Shown: piece after piece, positions 1 through 10,545 of the stretch
Numbering within the stretch: position 1 is the first letter of the stretch
Layout: every line of letters starts with the position of its first letter
Assembly (NCBI RefSeq): GCF_027595985.1
Contig: NC_073302.1
Coordinates: 11,304,390-11,368,389 of the forward strand
Source of the DNA: Sorex araneus
Taxonomy: Eukaryota > Chordata > Mammalia > Eulipotyphla > Soricidae
Direction of reading: 5' to 3'
DNA: 64,000 bases
Made by a program: the position numbers and the translations under genes
The notes under the pieces: generated by a model
What the model saw: only the letters and a program-made list of their open reading frames with translations
Told to the model about the DNA's origin: nothing
The model's database searches: none

Positions 1-30
1 GAGAGACCTGTATTACCTTCCTTTATTACT

Positions 31-193
31 TTTTGGGTCACACCCGGAGATGCTCAGGGCTTACTCCTGGCTTTGCACTCAGGAATGACTCCTGGTGGTG
101 CTCGGGGGGACCCCTTGGGATGCTGGGAATAAAACCTGGGTCAGCCGCGTGCAAGGCAAATGCCCTGCCCACTGTGCTATCGCTCCAGCTCCA
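31..193 (-). mobile_element. SINE-A, near full length
   Basis: SINE-A is a tRNA-headed SINE with an A-box-like TAGCACAGCGG, a B-box GGTTCGATTCC, a body and an A-rich tail. This copy is antisense: it starts at the tail side with TTTTTGGGTCACACCC and ends at the head with GCTATCGCTCCAGC. The head's anticodon-like loop reads CTTGCAC, which suggests an Ala-UGC-type tRNA ancestor (inference). Confidence 0.9.
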
Positions 194-205
194 TCTTTTT
201 TAGGT

Positions 206-373
206 TTTTAGTCATTTTTGGCCACACCCAACAATCCTCAAGGCTTCTTCCTGGCTCTGCACTCAGCAATCACTCCTGGCAGGGCTTGGGGGACCCTGTG
301 GGGTGCCAGGGATCAAACCTGGCTTGGCTGCGTGTGAAGGCGAGCTTCCTCCCCGCTGTGCTTGGCTCCACCT
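206..373 (-). mobile_element. SINE-A, diverged
   Basis: This is an older antisense copy directly behind the previous one. The GGCCACACCCA start and the GATCAAACCTGGC B-box region are still readable, but the head is degraded. Confidence 0.75.
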
Positions 374-879
374 TCCCTTTCCTTTCTACACCATGGCTCC
401 AGCGGCTCAGAGCCTTTTAGACATCTAGTTCCTCTCCGAAAGGCTCCGAGGCTTTCTCAGTGTGGGGTCCCGGAGAGCACCCATGCTTAGCACTCGCTAG
501 CGATGGGCCCTCGGGGCCGTGCAGGGCTCTACCCACATATGTGGCTGGCCGAGCTTAGCGCTGTCTGTGACGCCGGGAGCAGGGGTGAAGGCGTCCTTCC
601 TCTTCCCCGGAGGTGGGACCTGGCTGGCCCAGGAGGCGTGGAGGGTGTGGGGGCCACACTCTCCATCCCGAGAGACCCAGGGTCATCTCAGCATCCTGCT
701 TTGGCGTTGACTGAACGCACGGGCTCCGGAAATGTCTGAAGCTGTTGTGCTCAGGAGTTGAAGCGCGTTTTAAAATCAGAGAAGTGAGGTTTTCCGTTAC
801 AGTTTTCTCAGGGCACAGGACTTTCCCGCATCCCTGGAGCTTAGAATCGGATTGTGGGGCAGGGGGAGAGGTCGGTTTG

Positions 880-1060
880 GGGGCCGCATCTGGCTGCTCG
901 GGTTCTGTTTCTGGCTCTGTGCTCTGAAGGGCAGGAGTGACCCCTGACCCCTGGTGGGGCTCAGGGCCATGTGTGATGCTACCAGGGATTCAAGCCTGGG
1001 CTGTGGTCCCCACTGAATGGGGAAGTGCCTTACCTGTTACACTGTATCTTTGGCTCCTAG
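880..1060 (-). mobile_element. SINE-A, strongly diverged
   Basis: GGGCCGCATCTGGC, the 'ctctgtgctc' core and a damaged B-box (GATTCAAGCCTGGG) mark an old antisense copy. Its edges are approximate. Confidence 0.6.
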
Positions 1061-1085
1061 GATCTGATTTTTAAAATGCTCAGAG

Positions 1086-1269
1086 GGGGCTGGAGCGATA
1101 GCACAGCGGGGAGGGCGTTTGCCTTGCACGAGGTCAACCCGGGTTCGATTCCTAGCATCCCATAGGGTCCCCTGAGCATCGCCAGGGGTAATTCCTGAGT
1201 GCAGAGCCAGGAGTGACCCCTGTGCATTGCTGGTGTGACCCAAAAAGCAAAAAAAAAAAAAAATAAAAA
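1086..1269 (+). mobile_element. SINE-A, full length
   Basis: A well-preserved sense copy runs from GGGGGCTGGAGCGATAGC to an A-rich tail at about 1250-1269. The B-box GGTTCGATTCC is intact. Confidence 0.95.
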
Positions 1270-1377
1270 CAATGCTCAGAAACCAGACCCCCAAGAAACC
1301 GAACCCATAGAGTTTTCTATGTAATGTCAGGCTCTTCATAAAGTCTTAGAAGACCCCAGATTTGGAACGTCCGGCTT

Positions 1378-1536
1378 GGGCTGGAGAGATGGGCCAGGGG
1401 GCTGGAGCACAGGCCCACGTGCAGGACAGTGACGGCAGGTTAGAGCCCTGATGCTGCTTGGTTCCCCCGAGCACTGTTGGGCATGACCCCTGAGCACAGA
1501 ACCAGGAGTAACCCCCAAGCATGGCCAGGTATGGCC
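1378..1536 (+). mobile_element. SINE-A, diverged
   Basis: The copy begins GGGCTGGAGAGATGG. Its tRNA-like head is heavily rearranged, while the 3' body (GAGCACAGAACCAGGAGTAA) is still clear. Confidence 0.7.
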
Positions 1537-1679
1537 TGACATTCAAGCAGAAAGGAAGAAATGGAAAGGAATCCCCAGGGTGGGGGTGAGATGTGGCAGA
1601 GCTGGGAGGCACCAGTGTGAGGCCCTGGGCTTAATCCTTGGTTGCCCCCTCTCTGTCCCACCGAAAGTCTCCAGCTTGA

Positions 1680-1860
1680 TGGGGTCCAGGCGATAGCATA
1701 GCGGGTAGGACGTTTGCCTTGCATGCGGCTGACCGGGGTTCGATACCCGGCATCCCATATGGTCCCCCAAGCACCGCCAGGAGTAATTCCTGAGTGCAAA
1801 GCCAGGACTAACCCCTGAGTATCGCTGGGTGTGACCCAAAAAAATAAAAAAAAAAAAAAA
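1680..1860 (+). mobile_element. SINE-A, full length
   Basis: A sense copy with an intact GGTTCGATACC B-box and a poly(A) tail near 1840-1860. Confidence 0.93.
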
Positions 1861-1899
1861 GTCTCCAGCTTGGGTGCATGTGTGTGTGTGAGCACATGT

Positions 1900-2032
1900 G
1901 TGTTGTGTGCGTGTGAGTGTGTTGCTCGGGGTGCTCCTGGCAGTGCTTGGCACCGTGTGGTGGTAGGGATCAAACTCTCCATCCAAGGAGAGTGCCTTAA
2001 GCCCCCGCCCGGACTGTCTCTCTGGTCCCCTT
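1900..2032 (-). mobile_element. SINE-A fragment, low similarity
   Basis: A GT-rich stretch is followed by 'ctcctggcagtgcttgg' and GATCAAACTC, and the segment ends CTCTCTGGTCCC. This fits a decayed antisense copy. Confidence 0.45.
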
Positions 2033-2079
2033 GTCCCCACTTTCATACATTTGCCTTATTCTTCAGGTGAGAGGCAGGC

Positions 2080-2212
2080 TCTCTGGGCCCGGGCAGACAA
2101 TACACCCTGGGTTTGAACCCCAGCACCCCAGATGGTCCCCCAAGCACTGCCAGGAGTAACCCCTGAGGGCAGAACCAGAAGTAAGCCCAGAACACCACCG
2201 AGTGTGCCCCCT
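2080..2212 (+). mobile_element. SINE-A, 3' part
   Basis: The B-box-like GGTTTGAACCCC and the downstream body are present. Most of the head is lost. Confidence 0.7.
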
Positions 2213-2270
2213 GGCCCCCGACATCCCAAGTAAGGAAAGGCCCACCGTCTTGTCCCAGGTTCCTTATAAG

Positions 2271-2462
2271 GGGACCGGAGTGATAGGACCGCAGGAAGGG
2301 CATTTGCCTTGCACGAAGCCGACCTGGGTTTGATCCTCAGCATCCCATATGGTCCCCTGAGCACCACTTAGGAGTGAGTCCTGAGTACAGAGCCAGGGGT
2401 TACCCCTGAGCATCGCCAGGAGTGGTCCAAAAAGTCCAAAACAAAACCAGAACAAGAAAACC
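2271..2462 (+). mobile_element. SINE-A
   Basis: A sense copy beginning GGGGACCGGAGTGATAGG. The tail is an A-rich mixture (caaaacaaaacc) and not pure A. Confidence 0.85.
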
Positions 2463-3099
2463 GAGCTCCTTATGAAGAATGAGTCTGCTCAGGGCCACCT
2501 TCCTCTGTCCCCAGAGAGCACCAAGTGGAGGGAAGAGAGAAACCAGGGCTTCATTGAAAAGGCAAAGTGATGAAGGAGAAATTAGGATCAGTCACAAAAC
2601 GTTCCCCGTCCCCCAGCAGCTTGAGATGCTGAACAGGGTTATGGAGATTCACGCATCCAATAGATACACACACAGAGAGCGTGTGCTTCTAGCCTTTGTG
2701 CTTCCTGCTCAGTGCTGGGAATCCTCCGTGACAGAAACCTAGAAAACGCGGCAGCCCCTTTCCTTGTCGGAGCCTAATGTCCGGCTGGCAGCGCGGGGCC
2801 TGGGAGAGGAGGGGCCACCCAGGGCTCCAGAGTACGCTCTGCCTATGGGCCTGGGTTCACCGAGCCCAGCCTTGCACAGTGCCCCTCATAGGCTGCAAAG
2901 TGGAGCACCGCCTCGGTGCATTCTTGGTGGGGTCCAAGAATCCCCCAAACCCACCACATAAAACCCCAAGGGAGTGTCGTCTGGAGGACCGTAAGTGCTC
3001 AGGAGGAAACAGCAGACAGGAAGAGACGAGCTGGGGTTGGTGCTGGACTGTAGCTGTCCCCACGGTGGTCCAGGAAAGTGTCACAAAGGTGAAGCTCCC

Positions 3100-3270
3100 C
3101 TGGAGGGCAGGGTGTTCGCACAGAGGGGTAAGGCGTTTGCCTTGCCTGCAGCCGACCTGGGCTTGATCTCTGGCATCCCGGCTGGTCCCCTGAGCACCCT
3201 CGGGAGTGATCCCTGAGCACAGAGCCAGGAGTAAGCCCTGAGCGTCACTGGGTGTGGCTCCAAGACCAAA
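3100..3270 (+). mobile_element. SINE-A
   Basis: A diverged sense copy with a GGCTTGATCTC B-box. The following SINE-B was inserted into its A-rich end. Confidence 0.8.
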
Positions 3271-3273
3271 AAC

Positions 3274-3527
3274 TGTAGCACTGTAGCACTGTCGTCCCGT
3301 TGTTCATCCATTTGCTCGAGTAACGTCTCCATTGTGAGGCTTGTTGTTACTGTTTTTGGCATATCGAATTCGGCACGGGTAGCTTGCCAGGCTCTGCCGT
3401 GTGGGCGGGATACTCTCGGTAGCTTGCTGGGCTTTCCGAGAGGGGCGGAGGAATCGAACCCGGGTCGGCTGCATGCAAGGCAGGTGTGCAAGGCAAACGC
3501 CCTACCCGCTGTGCTATTGCTCCAGTC
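3274..3527 (-). mobile_element. SINE-B copy 1
   Basis: This is a different SINE that shares the tRNA-like head (here the complement, GAACCCGGGTCGGC to GCTATTGCTCCAG) but has an unrelated body. The body contains GGTAGCTTGCCAGGCTC and a second GGTAGCTTGC. Read in sense, the element ends in short repeats of ACAGTGCT and has no poly(A). An 8-bp target duplication CCAAAAAC flanks it at 3266-3273 and 3528-3535. The head carries a small internal duplication around TGCAAGGCA. Confidence 0.88.
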
Positions 3528-3530
3528 CCA

Positions 3531-3851
3531 AAAACAAAGGCAAAAATGAATAGTCCCCCGAGTGCAGAGGCCTTGAAGCAGGGGGTGAGGGTGAGGAGGA
3601 CACTGGGGGAGACCCAGGGTCCTGAGGGCCACCCGTGGGGCTGGGCATGTGGGGTCCATCGAGAGGAGAGTGTTTGGTCCGCCCTTGAGCTCACTGTGAC
3701 CGACGCTCTCTAGAGATCGTAGAGCCCTCCCCAGAGCACAGGGCCCCGGGGCCAGCCAGTGGGTAAGTGGCAGAGGAGACACCAGCCCCGGGCCCCCCAG
3801 GGGTGCTGTGCAGAAGGCAGGGACAGGCTCGAGGCTTCCTCTCGTCCGCAG
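3531..3851. other. LHX6 intron sequence before the penultimate exon
   Basis: This holds unique-looking intron sequence and the polypyrimidine-poor acceptor CTCGTCCGCAG just before 3852. I see no repeat and no other exon in it. Confidence 0.6.
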
Positions 3852-3955
3852 GTCAGGTCCAGTGCGGGCAGGTGCACTGCCGGCTGCCTTACACCGCGCC
3901 CCCGGTCCACCTCAAAGCCGACATGGACGGGCCGCTCTCCAATCGGGCCGAGAAG
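3852..3955 (+). CDS. LHX6: LHX6, penultimate coding exon (partial gene)
   Basis: LHX6 is a LIM-homeodomain transcription factor of the nucleus, known for specifying cortical interneurons from the medial ganglionic eminence and for roles in oral mesenchyme. This exon encodes part of the C-terminal tail, after the homeodomain. It completes a split codon (GT, expected Ser) and then reads [14 protein letters not shown] through LSNRAEK, which matches the LHX6 tail as I remember it with one Gly-to-Ala difference. The acceptor is CCGCAG at 3851 and the donor is AAG|GTAACT at 3956. The 104-nt length fits 2+34x3, leaving phase 0 for the next exon. The LIM domains and homeodomain lie left of the window. 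If the intron were retained, the frame would add only [10 protein letters not shown] before a stop. Confidence 0.95.
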
Positions 3956-4352
3956 GTAACTGGAGCCTGCCGGGGTCTGGGGGCCTGACTGGCCCGCCGG
4001 GGTGGGGCTCTGGCCATGGGCCTCGGGGCCCAGCAGGCTCTGGCGGCTTCCAGGCCGCTGCTCTCTGCTCAGTGCACTCAGAGGCCAGCGCGGAGCAGCT
4101 GTGGCCCCGCACAAGGCCCCTGGGCATCCCTGTCAGTGGTGTTGCAGTCACTCTGTTCACGTTTGGAGGGTTCAGTCACCCCAGGCCGGTGGGCAGGAGC
4201 AGAGAGAAAGAAAGCTGGCCGGGGGACCCAGACTGGAGGGGGAGACAACGGGACCCTCATCTTGGCTCCCTTATGCACGTCAGCGCAGACCCCCTCACAC
4301 CCCCTGACTTCTCGCTGCTGCTTCTTCCTCCCCCTGCCCTGAATGCTGGGAG

Positions 4353-4518
4353 TGGGGCCAGAGTGATAGCACAGTGGGAAGGGCGCTTGCCTTGCGTCCG
4401 GCCAAGCCAGGTTCGATCCCTGACACCCCAGATAGTCTCCCGAGCACTTCCAGGAGTGACCCCTGTGAGTTTCAAGCCGGGAGGAGGTCTTGAGCATCGA
4501 TGGGTGGGTGTGTCCCAT
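4353..4518 (+). mobile_element. SINE-A
   Basis: A sense copy starting GGGGCCAGAGTGATAGCACAG. Its 3' third is rearranged (GAGTTTCAAGCCGGG replaces the usual body). Confidence 0.82.
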
Positions 4519-4758
4519 CCAAAATGGAACAAAACTTCTGTCTTGAGCTAGGTGAGCCCCGGGGGAGGCCAGTGACCTGGGCCCCGGGGTGGATCCCTGT
4601 CTGTGGCTGTTTCAGACATGTCTTGGAAGGAAGCATGAGAAGTTGGAAGGTTCCGGGGCACTCAGGCTGCGTGGGAGCTGGGGGTCTGACCTCCCCATGC
4701 AGGTGCAGGAAACAATCCACACGAACACTGATGCCTGCAGGCACTCGGTGCTTGTTTC

Positions 4759-4936
4759 CTTTTTTTTTTTTTGCTTTTTGGGTCACACCCGGTGATGCAC
4801 AGGGTTACTCCTGGCTCTGCACTCAGGAATTACTCCTGGCGGTGCTCAGGGGACCATATGGGATGCTGGGAATTAAACCCGGGTTGGCCACGTGCAAGGC
4901 AAACGCCCTACCTGCTGTGCTATCACTCCAGCCCCT
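4759..4936 (-). mobile_element. SINE-A, young, with target duplication
   Basis: A nearly intact antisense copy with a poly(T) start and a GCTATCACTCCAGCCCC end. It is flanked by near-identical GGTGCYTGTTTC at 4747-4758 and 4938-4949. Confidence 0.95.
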
Positions 4937-4949
4937 TGGTGCCTGTTTC

Positions 4950-7235
4950 TGAGCCCCAGGACTCTGTCACAGAAGGAGTGGCTCTGGGTGGAACCTTGGG
5001 GGGCGTGGGGGGAGGCCCCCCTTCAGCCCAAGAGGTCTCAGTGAGCTTTGAGGGCCACTGGTCTGAGACAGCCCCCGGCTTGAGAAGTGTCCCCACTGTG
5101 GCCCGGGGCACTTGAGTCCCCAGACCTGGAGGAGAACGGGGCACTTAGTTCATTCCCTTCCTGGGTTTGCGCCCCCCCTGGCCCGCCCTGCAGTCCCCGA
5201 GTCAGTGAGGAGCAGGGGGACCCCATGCCTGAGTGAAACAGCCCCAGAAACTCCAGCACCACGTGGGGGGTCGAAGGTCGGGCCAGGGAGCTGGACAAGG
5301 GTGGGTGCACTGCTCAGGGGCCGCTGACCCAGAGAGAGCTGGCGGGGGGCGGAGGGCATTGGCTTGGCGGGGCAAGGGGGAGCCACCAGGATTCCAGGGG
5401 ACCCCGAGCTGTGAGCGGGGCAGTGGCTGGAGGATCTGAGTCCTGAGGGACGGGAGGCCTCTCAGAGACACCCCCTCTGTGGCCCGCCTTGAGGCAGGGG
5501 GCTTAGGCCTCGTGACAGGCAGGAGGCAGGATGCGAGTGGCCTTAAAGCTAAGGGGCCCCAGTGACGTGTGTGACCGGGGCAAGCCCAGCCCCTGACTGC
5601 CGCTCAGGGACCAAGGGATAATGTCACCCCCTGCCAGGGCACTGCGGTCACTCCGCTTTCGCCCGGCCTCTCAGTTGAGTGCCTGCTGCGTGCTGGGCGT
5701 GCCCTGGGAGTAGAGGTGAAGCCATGCTAGACAGAGGGGTCATGGGATCCTGGGGGCGCCCTGTGCCAGCTCCCCACGGGCCCAGCCAGGGACACCCACT
5801 CTGAGACACCCAGGAATGTGAGCCTGGGGCCAGCGGCCAGCGGCCACCTCTGCTCTGATGAACGCTGCTTTGTGGGTGCGAGGTGGGCCTCCTCGTGGGA
5901 AGGAGGAGGAGACCCAGCCCCCTGGTGACCCGGCCAGGCTGGGGTGCAGCCAGTGGCAGGGCTGGAGCTGGGGTCTGGGACGTCCGCACAGGCCACTTGG
6001 CCGGGACGGTGCTGCCCTTTAGGTTACACAGCATGTGCTCTGGCCGCCCCCCGCCCACCAGAGGGAAGCGAGGCCCAGACAGAGCACAGGCTCCCATGGG
6101 TGAGGGGCACCCCCTGTGACTGTGAGCAGGCCTGGCCTTCCCGTGGGTGCTCCCTGCCTCGGGGCCAGCCTGGCCTCGCTCCTTCCCATCACGCTTTCCC
6201 CGTGGCCAGCCTGCTTGGGCTTGCTGGCGCAGGGCCTTAGAGCAGCAGCTGGACCCCAGGGGGACAGGGCCACTCGGGCAAGGCAGGAACATAGCCTTTG
6301 AGGCACTCTCGGGGGCAGGAAGGGCCCTGGGGGGAGAGAAGTGTTCCCTGGAAGGGCAGGCCGGGAAGTCCACTGCAGGGACCTGGGGGTGTCCCTCGTG
6401 GCCGGGGTAGTGATGGGGCCAGGCCCCGTGCGCTGGCCTCTGGGGCATTGCCTGGAGGGCCAGCGGGAAGAGAGTGGGCCCTTGTCCCCGGGAGGGTCAG
6501 CTCAGCCTTATGGCGTCCACGGAGGCCTGGCGGGGTGTGGCCGGGCCGGGCTGCGCTGTCCTGCTGGCCTGTCTTCAAGGTCACCGCCAGCGGCTCCATG
6601 CAAGAGAGAGTCCTCCCCTGCACCCTGGGCTCGCGTCCACGCGCTGTCAGGCGCGCCTGTCTGCCGACCGGGACCTTTGTCCACATCTGGCCAAGCCTGA
6701 GGCCCGGGGGGGGACTGTGTGGGCAGTGAGGGTCCTCCAGGCCCGAGCTATCCTGGCGAAGAGATGCAGGTCCCCGGGGCAGGGCCCGGCTGGGCTCGGG
6801 ACCAGCCCGGCCAGGGAGGGGAACAGGCCTCTGGGCATTCGGGGGCAGCACCCCTTGCCGGGTACCCCCACAGCTGTGTCTGGCCACATCTGCACGGGAC
6901 TTGCCAGAACCAGGTTCCAACCCAGCCCTGGCTCACGAGCTCACGGTGAAAGCCTGGGAGGCGTCGGTCAGGGCCAGCAGGGCCGACTGAGGCCCTGTGT
7001 CCCCTCGAGAGACCTTCTCCTCGGCCAGCCCTGCGACCACGCCCGGCCTGAGCAGTGTTGGCTGTGCTTGGGGAGGTCGAGGCTGTGAGTTTAGGAGTCA
7101 GCAGGCGCTGGGCCCCTCGCCATGCCTCCTCCTGGGACAGACCAGAGATGACAGTCCTCCCCGCACCCACCACCCAGCCGAGAGAAGACGCAGCAGCATA
7201 TGCAGAGAGCCTCACCAAGGGGCGACACTGTGCAT
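4950..7235. other. GC-rich intron stretch without genes or SINEs
   Basis: No exon, SINE or tandem repeat is recognisable in this 2.3 kb. Reading frames are open on both strands only because the sequence is GC-rich. A motif such as GAGTGCCTGCTGCGTGCTGG near 5678 faintly recalls an ancient repeat end. Confidence 0.5.
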
Positions 7236-7238
7236 CGA

Positions 7239-7695
7239 CAGTGCTTGTGGGCAGGCAGTGCTCCCCCACGTAGACGGTGCTCCCGTGTGCAGAAAGTGCT
7301 CTCGTACTCATGCGGTGTTCCCAAGCCTAGGCAGTTCTCCCATTGCAGAGAGTGCTCCCGTGCACAGGGAGTGCTCCCATTGCATATGGTGCTCTCACGT
7401 GCAGGCAGTGCTCCTGCAACCGTGCTTGTGTGGGCATGGTTGTGCTCATGTGTAGATGGTGCTCTTGCACAGACCGTGCTCCCAGGTGCAGATAGTGCTC
7501 CCACATCCAGGGAGTGCTCCCGCATCCAGGCAGTGCTCCCCCGTGCAGTCCCAATTGAGGCAGTGCTCCCACATGCAGAAAGTGCTCCCTGTGGAGGGCT
7601 CCTATGTGCTCCCTCAGGCAGGCAGTGCTCGCATATTTAGTGTGCCCACGCTCAGAGCGTGCTCCCGTGTGTAGTGCTCCCCCACACAGACTGTA
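7239..7695. repeat. Minisatellite, about 19-bp unit
   Basis: Roughly 20 imperfect copies of a unit close to GTGCTCCCNNNTGCAGGNA lie head to tail, for example around 7504, 7523 and 7568. Some units carry insertions. It lies in the last LHX6 intron, about 570 bp before the terminal exon. Confidence 0.85.
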
Positions 7696-7917
7696 CTGCT
7701 TGGCGGTGGTCGGCTGTTCTGATGGTCACCCTCCAGGAGCTCCTCGCTGTGACTCCCCCCACTCCTCCTGGGAGCCCACCCAGGCTCCTCCCTGCGCCTC
7801 AGGACCCTCCCCACTCAGAGGAGGCAGTTGCGGGGAGGCCCTCCCGGGTCGGGGTGCAACTCTGCACCCAGCGCCCATCCGCGTTGCACAGCCAGGCAGT
7901 GACAGAGCCAGGATTTT

Positions 7918-8113
7918 GTTTTTATCTCGGGGAGGGCCACATCCACCAGTGCTCAGGGCTGACTCCTGGCTCTGTGCTCAGGGGTCACTCTTAGCAGTGC
8001 ACAGGGGACCATTGGAATGGTGGGAATCGAACCCGGGTCAGTCGCATGCAAGGTGAGCGCTCCCCCCCCCCACACACACACTCCCAATGCCGCTGTATTG
8101 TCTCTCTGGCCCA
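7918..8113 (-). mobile_element. SINE-A with an internal C/CA tract
   Basis: An antisense copy whose head is interrupted at about 8062-8081 by a C run and a short CA run. It ends CTCTCTGGCCC about 150 bp before the LHX6 terminal exon. Confidence 0.8.
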
Positions 8114-8266
8114 GAACCAGGTTTTGAACTCAGGTCAGGGCTCCACGCCGTCACGCTTCCCCCTGTCCCGGACCTCTGGGGATGGGGGGAGGGAGGGAAG
8201 AGCTGTAGGCAGGGGTGGAGAGGTGCGGGCTCCCGTCTCAGTGCTCTCCCTGCCCTCCTCTTGCAG

Positions 8267-8287
8267 GTCATCCTTTTCCAGTACTAA
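8267..8287 (+). CDS. LHX6: LHX6, terminal coding exon
   Basis: After the acceptor CTCTTGCAG the exon reads VILFQY and stops at TAA (8285-8287). This is the end of LHX6 as I know it and joins in phase to LSNRAEK of the exon ending at 3955. It is far too short to be found as an open reading frame on its own. Confidence 0.95.
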   Translation, partial: VILFQY

Positions 8288-8927
8288 GGCTGCCGTTGGC
8301 ACTTCTGCATCTGTCCTCGGGCACTCGACAGCTGCCCCTCAGCCGCTGAAACCAGGCCGCAGCCAGGGACCCACCCACTCCACCTCCACTGCCGCCGGCT
8401 GGGCCCCCTCCCCCCGCCCCCCACGCCTGGCCTTCCCCTGTCCTGCAGAGAACCAGATCCCAGGAGCGGCGTGGAGCCCCCCCCCCGGGCAGGCGGAGCT
8501 CCCGGAAATTTGGAACCAGGGTGCAAACAACAGCCCTCCGCCCGCGCCCCCCCTCCAGTGTGGACCGGATCCTGTTTAGCAGCCGACCGCGACGCCTTGA
8601 GTTGTGGGACACACCGGGCTCCGTCACAGACAGGTTTTCCTCCCTCCCACGTTGGCCTTTATTTACCGCTTCCTGGGAACCGTCTCCGAGTTCCGAGTAG
8701 CCGACAACCCCCCCCCCCCCCCCCGTGTTATCCACTCTGCGGCTTTTGTCTGGAAAACTCTGCAGTGTTTGTGGGCTGTCCCCCAAGGAAAGCTGTGCTC
8801 TGACTTTATCATTTCCATCTGTCTGGTTCTGTCAAGTTCGTTCCAAGAGAGAAGAAAAACACTGACCGGCCGCGAGAGGCCCGAGAGGGCAGAGAGGGAG
8901 GCCTGCCCAGACCAACCAGAGTGCATG

Positions 8928-9094
8928 TGTGCGTGCGTACGTGTGTGTGCATGTGTGTGTGTGTGTGCGCATGTGCGTGTGTGTGTGCATGTGTGAGTGC
9001 GTACGTGTGTGTGTGCATGTGTGTGCATGTGTGCATGTGTGTGTGTGCGCGTGTGCGTGTGTGTGTGTTTGTGTGTGTGCATGTGTGAGTGCGT

Positions 9095-9135
<41 letters not shown>
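8928..9135. repeat. GT-rich microsatellite in the LHX6 3' UTR
   Basis: About 200 bp of GTGTGT interrupted by GCAT and GCGTACGT steps. It ends in a purer GT run at 9098-9132. Confidence 0.95.
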
Positions 9136-9136
<1 letters not shown>

Positions 9137-10350
9137 AGCGGGGAACACGTGGGGTCCGGGCTGGGCGGGGAGGGCCGGAGTGGAGAGAGCCCAGCCGGTG
9201 TGGATGTTGAGGCGCTGGCCTGTGTGCCCGCCCGTCTCCAGCACAGGGCCAGGGCTGTGCAGAGGTGAGGGAGGCCGGTACCGGGCCTTTCCCAAGTGTT
9301 GGACCCTGGCAGTTGGGTCAGGTCTTCTTGGCACGGGACCGGTCCCAGGGAGATGAGGCCACAGATGGGGGGCCGGGGGTAGGGGGCGCGGTGTGTGGCT
9401 GTCAGAGTGCTCTGGACCCAGTCGAGAGACAGAGGGTGCCCGTCGCCGGGGTGAGTGTGTTGCGTCTGAGACCTGGGCCCCCTCCGTCCCCCGCCCCTGC
9501 CGCCCCAGCCCTGCTGGGGACCAGCCTCACTCACGCCTTGAGTGGGAAGCGCCTGCCCTGATCCTGCTGCCGCCTCAAACAGGAGGGCCCAGGGGACAAG
9601 CCCACCCATCCTGGGGCCAGGGGAGCCCTTGGGAGCCTGGCGCGCTGCCCACTGGAGGCTGCCAGTGGGGCGCAGTCCAGCCCGGGACCCTCCCCTGCCT
9701 TGGTTACAGCCCCTTGGATCTGTCCACGTGATGTCGGGAGGCCCCCAGGGCAGGGGACACGAGGAGTTCCTGTGTCGCCCACCTCCCCCGCACCCCCGCC
9801 CCCTCCCAACGCGCCCCCCGGCCCCCCGTGGCAGACGTCACTCAGCGCTCTCCGTCTCAGCCCTGGGCTGGGGGTGACCCAGCTGCTGCAGGGGGGCACG
9901 TAAAGGAACCGTTGTCTGTGACTCTTGCTCGGGGAGCTGCCCCAGGGCGGAACCCACTTTCTCTCCCTTCCAAAGGAGGTTCCAGTTGACTCAGGGAGAA
10001 GAGGAGGTCCCCTCCCCCGCAGGATGGGGTCTGAGCAGCTCTCGTTCGCCAGCTCCCACCCCGCTCCCCCCCCCCCCAGGAGAACGCAGCCCTGCGCCAG
10101 GGCCAGCGGCAACAGGAGTGGGTGGGCTGAGCTGAGCCCTGGCCACGGGGACCGCGGGGACCTTGCGACCACTACTCTTTCCCTCGATGTTGACGGGCGA
10201 GCCCCTCCCAGGGCCACCGGGCGCTGCTCCACACCTGGATCATGTGGCCGTCGCATGTGACCGTTCAGACCCATCTCCTCTAGCCTGTTAGAGCAGCCTG
10301 GGAACACGCAGGCCATCAAGCCTATTTATTTAAACACGAAAGGGGAAAAC

Positions 10351-10393
10351 ACACACACTCACACACACACACACACACACTCTCTCTCTCTCT

Positions 10394-10430
<37 letters not shown>

Positions 10431-10432
10431 GG
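10351..10432. repeat. Compound CA/CT/CATA microsatellite
   Basis: Consecutive blocks of CA, CT, CATA and CA about 100 bp before the LHX6 poly(A) signals. Confidence 0.95.
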
Positions 10433-10520
10433 AAAAGAATTGTAAGCACTTTTTTGTAAAACCAATGTCTGTTTTGTTACATACCTTTCATGTTGTGCTT
10501 TGTAAATGTCTTATTTGTGT

Positions 10521-10530
10521 AATAAATAAA
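10521..10530 (+). terminator. LHX6: LHX6 poly(A) signals (overlapping AATAAA)
   Basis: AATAAATAAA gives two overlapping canonical hexamers, followed by GTGAATG. This is the natural end of the LHX6 transcript. Confidence 0.85.
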
Positions 10531-10545
10531 GTGAATGCAAGCAGG

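Larger units (their letters stand above)
3956..8266 (+). other. LHX6: LHX6 last intron (4.3 kb)
   Basis: The boundaries are GTAACT at 3956 and TTGCAG ending at 8266. The intron is very GC-rich, and about 4950-7235 is free of recognisable SINEs and genes. It contains three SINE-A copies and a 19-bp minisatellite. Confidence 0.85.
8288..10545 (+). other. LHX6: LHX6 3' UTR
   Basis: The 3' UTR runs from the TAA to two overlapping AATAAA signals at 10521-10530, so cleavage is expected near 10545. It is SINE-free, in contrast to the flanking DNA. It contains a long GT tract, a CA/CT/CATA tract, a run of C at about 8706-8724 and an AT-rich last 90 bp that looks more constrained. The length is inferred, since no other strong AATAAA lies closer to the stop. 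Confidence 0.8.

Noticed and set aside
1086-1200. tRNA-like A-box and B-box with an Ala-type anticodon loop
   Set aside because: The same sequence recurs about 80 times with a body and tail, so these are SINE heads and not tRNA genes.
3808-4551. 247-codon frame across the LHX6 penultimate exon
   Set aside because: It is in a different frame from the LHX6 coding frame and crosses the splice donor into the intron.
7239-7695. Regular repeats with variable spacers, considered as a CRISPR array
   Set aside because: The repeats are short and diverged, the spacers are not uniform, there are no cas genes, and the context is a mammalian intron.
8663-9609. His-Thr-rich minus-strand frames
   Set aside because: They are the GT microsatellite of the LHX6 3' UTR read backwards.
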